A DNA stretch of 64,000 bases from Hybos culiciformis (taxonomy: Eukaryota > Arthropoda > Insecta > Diptera > Hybotidae). Below, piece by piece: positions 1 through 14,500 of the stretch (its first letter is position 1; the number at the start of each line of letters is the position of its first letter). The position numbers were made by a program, and so were the translations under genes. Location: NCBI GenBank assembly GCA_964007475.1, contig OZ023274.1:51107678-51171677 (forward strand). Direction: 5' to 3'. The notes under the pieces were generated by a model. It did not search any database, had not been told where the DNA came from, and was given only the letters and a program-made list of their open reading frames with translations.

Positions 1-3000
1 TTTAAATTTTTAACAAAGTTCCAGAAATCAATATTATTTTCAAATGCAAATGAAAAAGAAATGTTTGAAAATAATGAAATAAATATAATAAATACAAAAA
101 TCAAGTTAATTTGTTTAGCCGACTGTTGCAAACTGTAGCCAACTATGGTATTATGTTAATACAAAAAAAAGCCTACATAAAATTATAAGTATATGGTTGC
201 AAATAAAATAAATAAAACTTCGTAAAATAATTTTATTTTAAACAAATTAAAGAATTCTAATTACTATAAAAGTTAATTTCTAATAATATTAACAATAATG
301 AATTCGGAAAAAAGGAACATAATTGCTAATAATTAGTAGATAAGTGATAGATTCTGAGTTTAAGACCACTTAAAAGTTTTCCTAGAAAACAATTTGTTAT
401 GGGAATTTTTAAATTTCCCTTTACAGATTTATTAAAAATAAAATAGAGTTTCGGAACGATTTTTTGCAGAAATTATTGTAAATATATAATTTTAGCTGTC
501 AAATCGCATCGTTCCATAATTAAAAAGCCTGAAAAAAAGAATACCGGTGCTAGTTTTAGGTAAAATCGTGACTTATGGAACGCACTCTAAGTATATTCGA
601 ATAACACTTTTCAGAAAAATTATTAATTGACGCAACTAAAAATGCACCGCAAAAAAAATTCATAGAAATATACCCTTTGGACAATAATTTTGAGAAAATT
701 TATACAATCGAGGATACAATCAAGAAGAGATACTCTCAGTAAACTGTCACTATAATAGCTATAGACTGACATTAATTTTTAAAAATATTACTTTTTATTT
801 TTATTTTTCATCAGATTATAGATGTCTAAAATATAAGAAAATTTTCAAAGTTTATAGTAATGTGATGACAATTTATTTTTGTTGGAAAATTTTCTACTGT
901 AACATTAAGACATATCCTTATTTAAAATTCAATATTCTTACCACTAACTATCTAACAACAACAAAAAAAAAATTTTTATACTTAATTCAACTTTACTTCA
1001 AATCTATCCAAAAACAATATTTATTTATTTTAACATTTTTCACATAATTTTTTTATCCGACATACATATATATATCTAGGTACACATTATATAGTGTAGT
1101 TGTTACATGTAAGACAATTTTAAATTGCAAAAGTTTATTTTTTTGTTTCTTTTTTTTTTTTTTTTAAAGTAATCCTTATTAACACTTTTAAGGAAAAAAC
1201 TTTGTCTACAAAATGTTTTACAATTTTCAGTCGAGGTAGATGAGTTTTCTTTTAAAACAAAAAAAACGAAAAAACAAAAAAGGAAAAGAAAACACAAAAT
1301 ATAATATTCACTGAAGTAGATAATTTTAATTTTAAGGAGCTACCTTAGAAATGTAATCCAAATATATGTGTCGTGTGTTTTTGTTTAAGATATGTTCAAA
1401 TATAGTTGATTAAAATGAGGAAAAAAAAATTGAGTCAAAGAGATCTCAAAAAGATCTCTCCAAATGGTTCAGATATTTAAATATCTAGTTATCATCTTAA
1501 TTAAATTTTTGTTTTTAAATTGTTTTTGAATGGCAGTATAACTATTATAACTTTTCTTTTATATAAACAAAAAAAAAAGGAAAAGAATGACTATTTGTGG
1601 TCTTTAGATTCAATTAGGAAAAAACTTTGTTGTTTTAATGCCCCCACAATTTAAAGAACTTTTGAAACTAAGAAATAAAGGCCAAATAATATAATGTTTT
1701 AAATTTTTTTTTCACATTCCATTAATCCATGTTATTGATTTCTGTTTGAGGAATTGACTGACATTTTGTGTAATTTAAATATAAAATGATGAAAATGATT
1801 TTAATTCAAAAAAAAAAGAAGAAAATTTTATCTTCATATGATTTAATTCTTTTCAAGTTATTTTATTACCATTCAAATTAAAGAATAATATACTTTTTAT
1901 GTATTTTTGTCACACATTTATCTCTGATGAAGTTAAAGCTCTTAAAAGTTATTATTATTATTTTATTTAGAAACTTTACCCACAATAATGTCTAAAATTA
2001 TATTCACAGTAGAGTAGATGCGTGTGTTAATATAATGAGGAGGGATATGGAGAGAAATCTATAATGTTTCATTTTAGTGAAATACAAAAAAAATTTAATA
2101 ATAATATTCAGAAAGTTTGTATTTTAAAATTTCGACGCAATAATTATTTTTATACATGTATGAACACAATATTATTATAGGTACAAAAAATTGAACAATT
2201 TTCAGCAAATTTTATCTGACAGATTTTATATTAGCAGGGTTATTTACTAAAATAAAAATAAAATGAATTTTTTGATTAATTTTATCATCATCCATTTGAG
2301 AATATCGAACAAGGAGAATTCTTAAAAATTTGTTCATTAAATAATCTTTTACATAAATATTTTCTAACAAGTCTTAACAACAAGTCAAAAATATAAAATA
2401 CAGCAAAATACAGCATCTCTGAAGAAGTTCCTGCTAAGAAGACTCACCTCGAATTGAAAAATTAAATATCTCTGAATCGCTCTGAATCAATTCTATATTC
2501 TACTACATACGTCTAATTTGCATTAAAAAATATTTTTTTTATTCTTTTTCATTCATTCTTTATTGTCGTCAAGAGACTCTATTTTATAATTTTATAATAT
2601 TTTATTAAATTAAATATTGATCACAAATTGTGACAATGAAAAATATATATCAATTATTTTTATTTAAAAAAAAAAAGAAATCTTGAATCAAGATACAAAA
2701 AATAAAAATAAAATAAAATAAAAATGAAAACAAAACCATTATATATGAATTAAATTTAAATTGAGCGGTTAATTCAATGTGTTTTTTTTAGGGTTTTACT
2801 ATACACAACAGCAATATATTTTATATACACACAAAAAGTATATAAAAATGTCTCATAAGATACATTTTCCTTTTTCTTTTCTCTGCGAAAAATTTTCTAT
2901 TTTTAAAAAGGAACAAGAACATAACAAAAAAAAAATCGTATCTTAAAGTCAATAAAAGTTTTTCCTTTTTATTATTATTGGTATTATGTAGTAGGAAAAT

Positions 3001-4377
3001 GAGATATAGATAAAGAAGTTTAGATACATTTTTACATACTTATGCTTACAATGTATATTATACTATATAAAAACAACTTCCCGAAGAGTAATGACTTGGA
3101 AAATTGATTCCAATAATATCGTATGTTTTATATATATATTTATATTAAAATAAAAAAGTAGAAACAATTTTCTTTTTTTTTTTGTTCTTTAGATAAAAAT
3201 TTTTCAACTTCTGTTTTTTTTGTTTGGATAAACTTAATTGAGTCAATATAGATTTTTGTTTTTTTTTCATCTTTTTTTTGGGGATTTTAGGGATATTATT
3301 TTTTCGAATTTTGCTTTCTTTTTTCATCTGCTGCACATTATTTTATATATATATATATATATAGAGACTATAAAAACAACTACTTTAATATATGTATATA
3401 TAAAGAATAAAATAATAATAAAAAATAAAATGTTTACCTGAGTTTCTATTTAATCATTTTTTGATTGAATTTTTTATTTTTGAATTTGTGGTTTCAATTA
3501 AGCTCACGTCTTTATTTATTTAAGTTATTTTTAGAATATTGTCAACGAATGTCTTTTTTTTTGTGTGTCCTGTAAATGTAATCAGTAACCATTTCGTTTC
3601 TATCTAAGATTAAAAAAATTTTATTGCACTTTTGGAATAAGTTATAAATTTATAATATTTATTTAAGAGTTATTTTTGTTCTTATCTTGTACATCAGAAT
3701 TTTTCTTTGTTCAACGACTAGATGTACATTCAAACACTTAAAAAATAATAATGGGATGAAAGTGGTGAAACTGGTATATAGGTTAGGTAGAGAGAAATAT
3801 TATCGAGATAGTATATTGCTTGTTAGTGAGAAAAAACTTAGATTTATTTTGCACCAGATTGGAGGAAACAAATGTAACCGAGCAAGTCTGAGCAATAAAA
3901 TAGCTTTTAAAACCTCTGGAAGTCTCGTTTCGATAAACATTTATAATACTCTAAATAAATACCTATACATGTCATAAAAATTCATCTGTGATCCTTACAA
4001 CATTTTTAATACACTACGAGTATTTTAAATAAAAATTTTAATTAAAACATTCAAAAAATTAGAAAATTTAGAAAACTAAGCTTAAATTTCTCTAATTTTC
4101 AATATTAATTTCTTTTTTTTGTGAATAAAAAAAATAAAACTTTATAAGCAACTTATTTGAAGATAAAATAACTAAATGAAAGAAAAATAATTAATAAATT
4201 AATTTTCTTTGTCCAAAGGAAAATCTATATCTGTTCTTAATTGAGCTGCAATTTAATTTATAACTAATTCTTGAAACAAAAGACTTCAATTAATATAACA
4301 AGAACACAAACTTTTTCAGTTATAAGAAATTTTATTAAAATAATATAAACCTGAAAAAAAATTATTTTAAATCTTCA
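1..4377. other. Gene-poor AT-rich stretch
   Basis: No coding exon with splice-site support or family likeness is visible on either strand. The sequence is dominated by A and T runs, with short TA repeats (for example around 3343-3362). A 96-codon open frame at 3687-3977 has no recognisable domain and no flanking evidence. The stretch probably holds intergenic DNA and the downstream flank of the phospholipase B gene, which is transcribed leftwards into it. Confidence 0.6.
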
Positions 4378-6177
4378 TTAATTATTCATCGGAAATAAAT
4401 GATCATATATAGTTTTTGCTGCTTTATTAATATTTGGCACCCACTGCCCTTTAATATTTTGCCGCGTCATTATGTAAGGATATTCCTCACTTGGGCATAA
4501 TACTCTTGCTGATTCTCCTACCATTAAATTCATGGTTTTATTTTTAGTAGGTTCCATTAAGTTATTCCACAAGCTAATTGAACCTATAACAAATCTCGTA
4601 GATTAGAATTATTTCTATATGTGTCTGTTAACTATTTCTAATATTTAATAAAAAACTAAAAAATAAATTTTACTCACTAAGAGCATGACCTATTTGTGAT
4701 AAATGTATACAATCAGTAGCAAGCATTTTTCTTTTAATTTTTCCACTTACATTTGACGGAAAACTAAAGTTCTTCATGAATGGTTGGATGACAACAGTAA
4801 AATCCTACAATTGGAAACAAAGTAGAAATTGCCTTACATTATGTACAATAATACAATTTTTGAAATAATATTCATCAAATATATTACAATGAACAGCCTA
4901 TTAGACGATAAAAATCAAAATTACTTTCTTATTAAATTCATTTCTCTGAACAATTTCCAATTCTCTTTCGTGCCACATTTGAAGACCTCTAGAAAAAGAA
5001 GATTTAGTTTCATCTCTTGTATTAAATTTGAATAAGCATGGACAAGCCAAAAGATGAACATTATGACATTTAGTTGAGTTATGTTCCATATCGTGCAACG
5101 ACAATATGTTTGGAAGTGAAATCAAATTAATTAAAAGCCTTGGAATATTGTTGCGTAGTAATCTAGAAAATAATTACAGGTTAAAAAAAATATAACTCCA
5201 GAATTAAGTATGAGTTCATAATTTAAAGGAAAACGATAACATACTAAAAACAAAAAAATATTTTACCTCAATGCTTTTACTAAATCTTCTTCATGTTTAT
5301 CTATCCATTTTTTAAAATTTTGATGATAACAAGAATCAACACATAAATCTAAGGTTCCAACATAAATAGTTAAGAGTTTCCAATGCTTTTCCATATCAAC
5401 ATTTGGATCTAAAATTAAAAAGAAAATTTGGGTAATTTGACTTCAAATATACATATCGAGACTGCAACCTGAATTTAATCTTTTAATCATTGCTCTAGCG
5501 CTGAACGGCAAATCAATACTAAATAACATAGCTTCTGCTAAATTTAGCCTGAAAAAATTTAAATAAATTAAAATCTTAAGTCTAATTAATTCTTTAATTC
5601 AAACTTACCTAGAATCAGGTTCTGTTGTTACACTTTCATCAATCGAGTAACCATAAAGATTCGGATTAAACTCTTTCAAAATATTCGGTAATGTTATATA
5701 TTTTCTCCAAGTGGCCCGCCCTCCACCAGCAAAAGTTAATCCACGATATTCTCTGCCTGTATGAACAATACCTGTTGAAATTAAACCATTCCCTGCAGAC
5801 ATTGAATCTCCAATTACTGCAATGATATCAATATCACCTGGACGCAACTCATTTATATTGTCTGGTGGTATGTTGCTTCGTCCATTTGTTGTATTACAAA
5901 AAAACTCAATGGGCTTTTTTAAATATCTTTGAGCAGTCTAAAAATATAATAACTTTAAGTAGTTTAAGTGTACATAATTAACTACTTTACTTACACCCTC
6001 TCGTAAGCTAGCTTTATAAACAAAATTTTTGTCCTCAGAAAAATATCGACCTAATAGCTTTGCAATTCTAATAAAATAATGCTCTAAGCCGTTTCTTTTT
6101 TCCTCCTCTAAACAATAACCCGAAAATCTGGTAGTCACAACTATAATGGAAAAGATCAAATAGATAGTTTTTGACAT
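4378..6177 (-). CDS. Phospholipase B1-like secreted GDSL lipase, 7 exons
   Basis: Joining exons 6177-5995, 5937-5609, 5548-5469, 5408-5267, 5162-4925, 4804-4678 and 4583-4378 keeps phase at every GT-AG junction and gives 434 residues. Family: phospholipase B1-like SGNH/GDSL hydrolases, which remove acyl chains from phospholipids. An N-terminal hydrophobic stretch (about residues 4-20) looks like a signal peptide, so the enzyme is probably secreted. Block I is visible as GDSMSAGNG, with the nucleophile Ser. The family segments YRGLTFAGGG and TLPNILKEFNPNLYGYS follow. Block V is DCIH, with the catalytic Asp and His, followed by the C-terminal LWNNLMEP typical of the family. Oddity: block III reads GTLDLC where the family normally has GGNDLC, so the oxyanion-hole Asn is replaced by Leu. 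The family assignment is firm; whether the enzyme is active is uncertain. Confidence 0.88.
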
Positions 6178-7866
6178 TTTTCAACCAAATGTTTAAGATT
6201 AACTAACCAGAAATCTTACTATAACTATAATTTTAAATAATAGAATAATAATAATTTTTTTTTAAGACGATAATATAATTAAATTTATATGAAGAGTCAA
6301 GGGTATTCAAGTTTATTTATTGTTTTTTTTTTATTACATTTTTTTTTATAAGTTAAAAGTCATTTTGCAATATAATCTTTTTTTTTATGTTTTCTGAACT
6401 TTAAGTTGCAGGAAAACTAAAGCTAAGAAAACTTTTTGCGAGAAGTTTATTAATCACACTCCAACTTAAAAAAAAATGTAAAAAATCAAAGTAGAATGCT
6501 GCTTTAAACACAAAATGAAATGCTTTAAAAGAGAAATAACTCTTTAATTGAAATTCTATGAATTTGTTGTTACAATAGAAATAAATAGGTATAATATGGG
6601 TCAAAACGATAATGAATTGGTGTAATATGTTGGTTAATAAAACTAGCCTTATCATTTTTTTTTCACTATATAAACATTAACATAAACTATAAAGTATTTA
6701 ATAAAGTATTTAATTTTATTATATTAAAGTATTTTTTGTGCATAAATATATAAAGTTCAAGTTCAGAACAATATTTAAATATGGTTTTAAAAAATACGGA
6801 AAACGAATCCAATGTTACACAGTTGTATGATAATATAAAACATTCACAACTACTGTCATTCAAAATCAAATTTTTGCTTGAGAAATGCTGAAGAACTGAA
6901 ACTGGAACTTAATCACAAATTAAATTTCATATCAATTCACAATTAAATCACATTTAAACTGTCAGCAAACAATATAAGCAAAAAAAAAACATATTATTCC
7001 AGGCACTTCTTTTTTTTCATAATGCTTTACAGAATATCTTTGAAACAATGAAAATTCGGAGCGTTTATTTATAAAATAACAAGAATCGGATAATGAATAT
7101 TTGCCAAAAAAAAAAAAAAACAAAAAAATGTAATCGTTATTATACACACAACAAACATTATAATTAATTATAATTAATACAGTGTCGAGATGGAAATATT
7201 ATTTAATTAAACTTATTTTTATGTTCACAAAAATTTAAAAATTTAGGCTCATAATTCATCACAACAAAAATATCCTGGTTTTTCTTTTCAGAAATATGAA
7301 ATGGAAGTACCTATACCTGTAAAATGAGTAGTAGTAAAATATATCAGGCACCTACACCTGAAAAATAATATGAATTTTAATGTAGTATTAAATGTATGTA
7401 CCTACCTGGAAATTGTTGCAATTTGATGAATTTCTATTTCATTTATAATACACATCGTGCTTAGAACAATCAACATCAATATCTTAAAATCTCATTTCTT
7501 ATATTAATTAAATAAAAGAAAAAAATTTATTAAAAACAAAATTTATGATTAACTTTTTTTTTTAATTTATCACATAATTTTTTAAGTGTATTTTTTGAAA
7601 ATATTCTTATATATTCGTACTGTATATGTTTTTATGATGCAAGGAACTCAGTTTCGCATAAAATTTTAGCATTTTTATTTTATTTTTTTTAATAAAAATT
7701 ATATGACGTTTCTAATAAATGATTCACTGCCTTGTCGATGTAATATTTATATATGTATGTAGCTCGAAAAATGTGTCCCCGAATAATATATTATTATTTT
7801 AAATATACAATTTTATTTTTCGAATAAATAGAAAAATGAAGAGCAAGAGCTTAATATAAGAATTTT

Positions 7867-7897
<31 letters not shown>

Positions 7898-10800
7898 AAA
7901 TAAATTATAAAAGTAAATATATTTATTTGATAATTAATTCGAAGAACTTAATATTGTCCTAAGATCAAGCTACATAGACTTAAAAAAATGTTTGTTACGT
8001 TCACGACAGCTTATTGATTCGAATTATTAGATATATCCACTATTAAACTACGATAAAACTCTTGCATATATAAAAAATATAGTGGAAACGTTTTCAATTT
8101 CATATTCTAAAATGCGCCTCTCCTCATATTTTTAAGCTTTACACCTGCAACATCTTATTTTAATAATCATTAATATTGTTTTCACAACTCCTATACAGAT
8201 TTAAAATTTTCCCTATTATCCGCTTTCTAATCATTAAAGCTCTTATCCTACAATCGAAATCGTTAATCGAAGAGACAAATAAGAATCTTTTTGTTTTGTT
8301 ATTAACGAAATATCAAGCGGTAAAGAAGAATTCGCGCGCGTGAATTTTATATATTTTTAAAATAAAATAAACTTGAATAAAAAAAGAATAAAATTTTTTT
8401 TTTTTTTTATATATATTTTTATTTAAATTTTCTTATTTTTTAGAATAGAAAATAAATGTTTCCAAAAAATAAATTAATGCCATATTAAAAAAAAATATTA
8501 TAAAAGTAATATCGGAAGAGTAGAAAAAAAAAAAAAAATACTGAAAATTGTTGCGTATCTTAAAATAAAGCTTTAATATTTTTGTGTGAAAAATAGAAAT
8601 AAAAAAATAAAATAAATAAAAATAACTAAGAAAAGAAAAAATAAATTCTCCAGGCCAATTTAAACTAAAAATAATTCTAACGACCTGTATTCATTTAAAT
8701 CTTTTTGGGGTAGAGATGGATTAAAACGTAAAAAAATAATAATAATAATAATACAATAATTTTTGGCTAAGAACCTATATATAAAAGAACGGAATAAATG
8801 ATTTTATGTAATCGAAAATTAATTAAATGGATTATTTTCCAGTTATATAAAATAAAACAAACTATAAATACCTATAGGGATTTTTGGCTTGCGAATAAAT
8901 TTTTATAATCATTAATTATTTTCTAACTTTAAAATCAACCCAAATTAGATATTTATTATTTTTGTAAACTATAGAAATTTTAGAAATTACCAAATCTGGA
9001 ATCGTTCGAGAAATAAAATTCTTTTAAATTATTTTGGGACTGTCATCATCGTGTAATTTTCTATTTTTATTTTTAAAAGATTTATAGGTACACTGTAAGT
9101 GTCAGATTTCGTTAGATGAAGTAAGATTGAAATTCAGCATACCATTAGTGTGTTAAGAAAATTTTAAAAAAAAGTTCCATATTATTAGAACTGAGCTAAA
9201 AATCTATATAAAAAAAATTTATTTATTTAAATTGAATAAATATTATGTAGAAGTGGCATTTGATTAGCTCTGTTACACTACGATATTAAATATGTACTTA
9301 GACTTGTTTTTGATTGTAAGAATGTCATAATTTTTCTCACTTAAACTATGTAAACTCTTCGATCATATGATATTGAGAAGGTCTAGAGAGAATTAAAATC
9401 TTAATTCAGAAATTTTGAAAAAAATAATTAATACATTTCCAAAAAAAAAAAATTGATGTGTCTGTCATCATTAATTGGAATAATAAAAAAAAATAATTTC
9501 CTTCGTTACAGGCAAAATAAATTATTTTGTTTTCTGTTGTTCTCATCTTTAAACTAAAAATAGTATATCTAAATCTATATATATATATATTTATGTAGAT
9601 TGTATATTATGAAAAATGTTTTCAAAATTATTGGCTAAATTTTCAAAATTTTTTAAAAATTATAATATTAAAATTTTTTTTGTCACATATTTTCATTTTT
9701 TTTTTCAGTAAAGAACAAAATTCCAGTTAAAACAGAAGTTAATATTCGCTAAAAATAAATAATTTTTCATTTGAAAATTGAAAGAAAATTTAATTTTATA
9801 TTTTTGAAGCAAGATTGCGAAATTTTCCCAAAAAGCTTCTTATGTAAAAAGGAAAAAAGAAAAATACAAAAAAAAATCAAAAAAAAAAAATTATATATCA
9901 TTAAAAATACCAGGCGACAAATATATTTTTACAACAATAATTTTTATTTTCGGGAAAATAAAAAAAAAAAAAAATATATAATTCGGTTCGATAGAACTAT
10001 TTGGAACTTTATTTTTATTTATTTATATTTTATTTATTTTTTTTTCATTTTCTATAAGCAGCATTAAGGTGCTTCCACATTCGATCGCAATAAATTTAGA
10101 CAAAATTCATTATATAAAAGAAAATAATGTATCAGGTTTTTTTATTTTTAATTGATTTAAATTCAATAATTTCCTTACATAACTACAGATAAAATTATTA
10201 TAATATATCTACATAATTATATATTATAATATGGTATTATAATGATCAATTCTTCCACAATATCTTATCTTTTACACAATATCTTATCTTTTAATATTAT
10301 TATGGTATAAGTTCTGGACTCATATTTAACTTATTTTTTTTAACTAAATTATTTGTTAATGAAAATTTTGAATGCATCTATGATTAAATTTATTTTAATC
10401 TTAGTATCTTTACTTTATGTTCAAGTATTTTGGGCTTACAGATACATAGTATCATCAAGTTGAAATAAGGCATAACAGGTTACGAATTTTAATTAGCTAC
10501 AAATGCTACGTGTTGATGATTTGTTATTTTTTGTAGACTCAATAAAATGTGCATCAAAAACAGCACACAATAATAATGAGAAGATTTTTGTTTTACACCA
10601 TACTATGAAAAAAGAGCCAATTTCTTTCAAATTTGTTGAAATTTTTTGGGAACGAAAAATATTCATTTTTGGCAGTCTTTTATAGAGTTGTATTAGTTTG
10701 TGATATCATTTAACAAACAAAATTTTTCTGGAGACATAAATAATGAGTACATATATTATATACAGGCTTCTCCGGTCAACTCCACACAGAATGATCAGAG

Positions 10801-11597
10801 AATCTAATAAATAAAAAAGAAAATTAATTAATTATTATTACAATTTATTATCATCACAATTATTCTTGGGAAATTCTGTAGCCATCTGAAATCGGTTGTT
10901 GAAATATATGAATATAAAACAAAAAAAAACACCTGCTTTCACGGAAAATTTATTTTGAATTAACTTTATTTATCATATAGAAAAATATAACATCAAAATT
11001 TCATGTACTATAATATAACTTAAAGTTTTTTGTTTTTTTTTAATTTTATTTTCTGCAAATTCCAATTCATACAAGAATAGCCCTAAAAAAAAAAAAAAAA
11101 AATTCAGTGTACATTAAAAATAAAAATAAAATTTATATATATATTAAATAAATACTTATAGATCTTATTTATTTATTTATTTATTATTTTTTTGTCTTTG
11201 GATTTTAATTTAAAACTCATCGTATATTATATTTTACTCTAATTTTTTTTTATTTTGTGTAATCAACATATAGTAGGTACAAAAAAAAAATACATTTCTG
11301 GTGCATAGATTTCATAGAAGAATATTCTAATTTTAGCATAACGTGCGAAATTTTCGTTTTTTTTTTTTTAAGATATACATTTTTTTTTCATTGTTAATTA
11401 TTGTAATTTTTTTAAATATATGTACCTATAACATGTAACAAGTGTCTAAAAAAAAAATTAAATTATTTTTTTTCATTGGAAAATTGAAAAAAAAAAAAAT
11501 TAATATAACAAGGACAGAAATTACAAATTTTATTTTCTATAATTAATTAAATATAAAATTAATTAATTAATAAAAAAAAAAAAATTGAATAATAATA
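6178..11597. other. Gene-poor AT-rich stretch
   Basis: Between the phospholipase start and the BTB gene start I see no supported exon. The open frames here are lysine, isoleucine, phenylalanine or tyrosine strings that follow from A/T richness. A pure TA microsatellite of about 11 units lies at 7869-7890. Part of the right side is probably promoter and 5' UTR of the BTB gene, but no clear core promoter can be picked out of so much A/T. Confidence 0.55.
7869..7890. repeat. (TA)11 microsatellite
   Basis: Uninterrupted alternating A and T within a longer A/T run, read directly from the sequence. Confidence 0.9.
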
Positions 11598-14500
11598 ATG
11601 GACAATAATCCTCAGCAGTTTTGTTTAAAATGGCATAACCATCAGGTATACCTTAAATAAATTAATTAAATAATTATTTTTTTTTTTTTGTTGCTTTTCC
11701 ACACACAAAAAACTAAAAAATAAATAAAATTAAATTTTAAATTTTATATACTAGTTACACATTTTTTTTTTGTCACTGTAATTTACAATATATACTGAGT
11801 GAACCAAAAATATTCTGGAAATCATTATTGGATATAATGTTGAAAAAGATAATTATAAAAACTGGATGATATATAAAAATAAAAATACATACTTAAATTG
11901 GACCCAAAGGTAAAGAGTTATAAAAAAAAAACATTATCAAAACCAAAATTGTAATTTTATTTAATTTTGTTTAAAAAAAATATCTTTTAAGTATTATTTG
12001 TAAAAACGTACAGTATTATATAACACCAGTATCAGCATCAGAATCAGAATTCAAATATGGCGCCAGAATTTCGCCGCAGAATTTAGCGCTAGAATCGAGA
12101 GTTTTTTCATAAATCAGAATCTGATACAGAATATTGAAAATTTTATATTAAAATTAAAAATAACCTTACATCTTAACTTTACAGTCACTACTTCTTATGA
12201 TTCCGAACCAGATTACTGTTTTCTGGCGCTAAATTTATTATCCAGAATAAATTCTGGCGCAATTGCATGTGATTCTTATTCTATGATGCTGATTCTGGTT
12301 TATATAAAAAAGCATAATTTTTATTCAAATTTTAATTTTTCCAAACAAATCATCAGAAAAAACATTTTTCTAATGCCATCAATAATTTCATAAATTATAC
12401 CTAGTCTTTTGAATTTTTTCTTTTAAAAAAAATTGATATTCAAACATTTAACTTTCATATTTTTAAATTGCTTATTCGGTATAACAGTAACTTTAATGTA
12501 ATAATATCGAATACTTAAATGTCCAATGTGTCCAAATATAATTTTTTTTTATATAATTGAAGTCAATGAAAATTATAAACTCTATAATTGATTATTTTAT
12601 ATATAACAAATTTTTGTTTTTCGTATTATAAAGGTTTTAACATTTAAGAAATCGATATTAAAGTCATATTGTTGAGTCTTTCTTCCACCAACCGGCAATA
12701 TCACAATTATATATGTAAATACAATATATATATGACATGGTTAGGTATATTTTAGTTAATTTTTTTTGTGATAAAAATGTTAAATAAATATTAATAATCA
12801 TTTTTTATATATAACTTAAATACAAATTTTTTTTTCCTTATTTCAGACTAGTTTACTAAGTACTCTTCCACTTTTATTGGACCAATCTCATTTAACTGAT
12901 GTTACAATTGTTGCAGAAAATAAAAATTTCAAAGCTCATCGAATTGTTTTGAGTTCGTGTAGTAAATTTTTTTTTGAACTTTTCAATTCAATTGATCAAA
13001 CTCATCATCCAGTTATAGGTGAGAAAAATAATTACAAAAAAAAAAGTTTAAGAAATTTTTCCAAAATAATTTTTTTTAAAGTGATTCCTGGATCAACTGC
13101 AGCAACAATGGCAGCTCTTTTAACATTTATGTATTGTGGGCAAGTAAATGTATTTGAAACTGAAATTCCCCAACTTTTAAGTCTATCAGAAACTCTTGGC
13201 ATTAAAGGATTGGCTGAATTCCAAAATAATGTAAGTATTTTGTTTTAATTAATTTCAAATTGATTTTATAATTATTTTACTGATAATAAGTTGACGACAT
13301 GTCGCTGTTCTCTATTTTTATAATTTCTTAGTCACATAATATTTGCTCATAAATCTTCAATTTTTATTTTTATTTTTTTTTTGTATTATTTCTTTTACAG
13401 ATGAAAAACTCTAATAAAAATTCTAGTCCTGAAGTAAAAATGTCACCACAGCCAAAACAGCAAATACCAATTGAAAACCTTTTCATGAAATCATTTCAGC
13501 TGTATCCAAATTTATTGCCACAACCTTTAAATTTTTCTCAATCAGCATTGAATAAGACCAATGAATTGCTAGAGAAATATAAGCAACAAGTTAATATAAT
13601 ACAACAAAATATAAAAGACAATGAAAATTCTGGGACTGAATCTATTAAGCGAAATCATACAGGCGATCGAAAATTTAATAAAGACATTAAAAATATAGAT
13701 AAAATTGCTGAGTCCCTAAGAGCTCACAGCGATAGCAATTGCAATATTATTAATACTAACAATAATAATAATAGCAACAACAATTTAATAAACAATGACA
13801 ATAATAATAATATTAGTAAGAATAATAATAACGATAGCAATATTGATATAAATAAAAGTAATAATGATAATGACGTTATCCAGCAAAATATAACTTCATG
13901 CCATTCCTCGCCTAGTCCATCTACTACAAATCCCATAAATTTTTCTGCAATCCCGCCACATTTCTTAAGCGACCATGAAGATTTGAATAAGTCCACTGAA
14001 AGTATTTCGATTGATGAAAATCTTCAACTAATACCTGGATTTAATATATCAGCTGATAATTTACATAAAACAAAAATATCAAATGATAAATTAAATCTGC
14101 AGCAAAAGGTTTCAAACTCAAAATTGTACGCAACATGCTTTATTTGCCATAAAATTCTGAGGTAAGACAATTTATAGTTTTTTATCATTGCAAGAAAAAA
14201 ATTAAATCATTTTATTTTCAATTATTTAGCAATCAATACAATCTTAGAGTTCACTTAGAGACTCATCAGAATGTTAGGTACGTTTTTTCTACGATTTTTA
14301 TTCCCTAATAATCTATTTTAAAACATTATTTTTTTAATTATATTTTTTAATCACTAAAAATCATAATTATTTTTAGATATGCTTGCAACATTTGTACTCA
14401 TGTTTCGCGAAGTAAGGATGCATTACGAAAACATGTCTCCTATAGGTAAGTTAATTAAACTTTTTTTTTTAAATAAAAAACGTAATACCAAGATTTTTTT

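Noticed and set aside
3687..3977. 96-codon open frame on the + strand
   Set aside because: No domain likeness, A/T-driven composition, and no splice or promoter context; within chance for this window length.
9771..10067. 98-codon Lys/Phe/Tyr-rich open frame
   Set aside because: Composition is what A/T-rich DNA gives by chance; no family resemblance.
13724..13996. Leu-rich open frame antisense to the BTB gene
   Set aside because: It is the reverse complement of the Asn-coding triplet tract in a well-supported exon.
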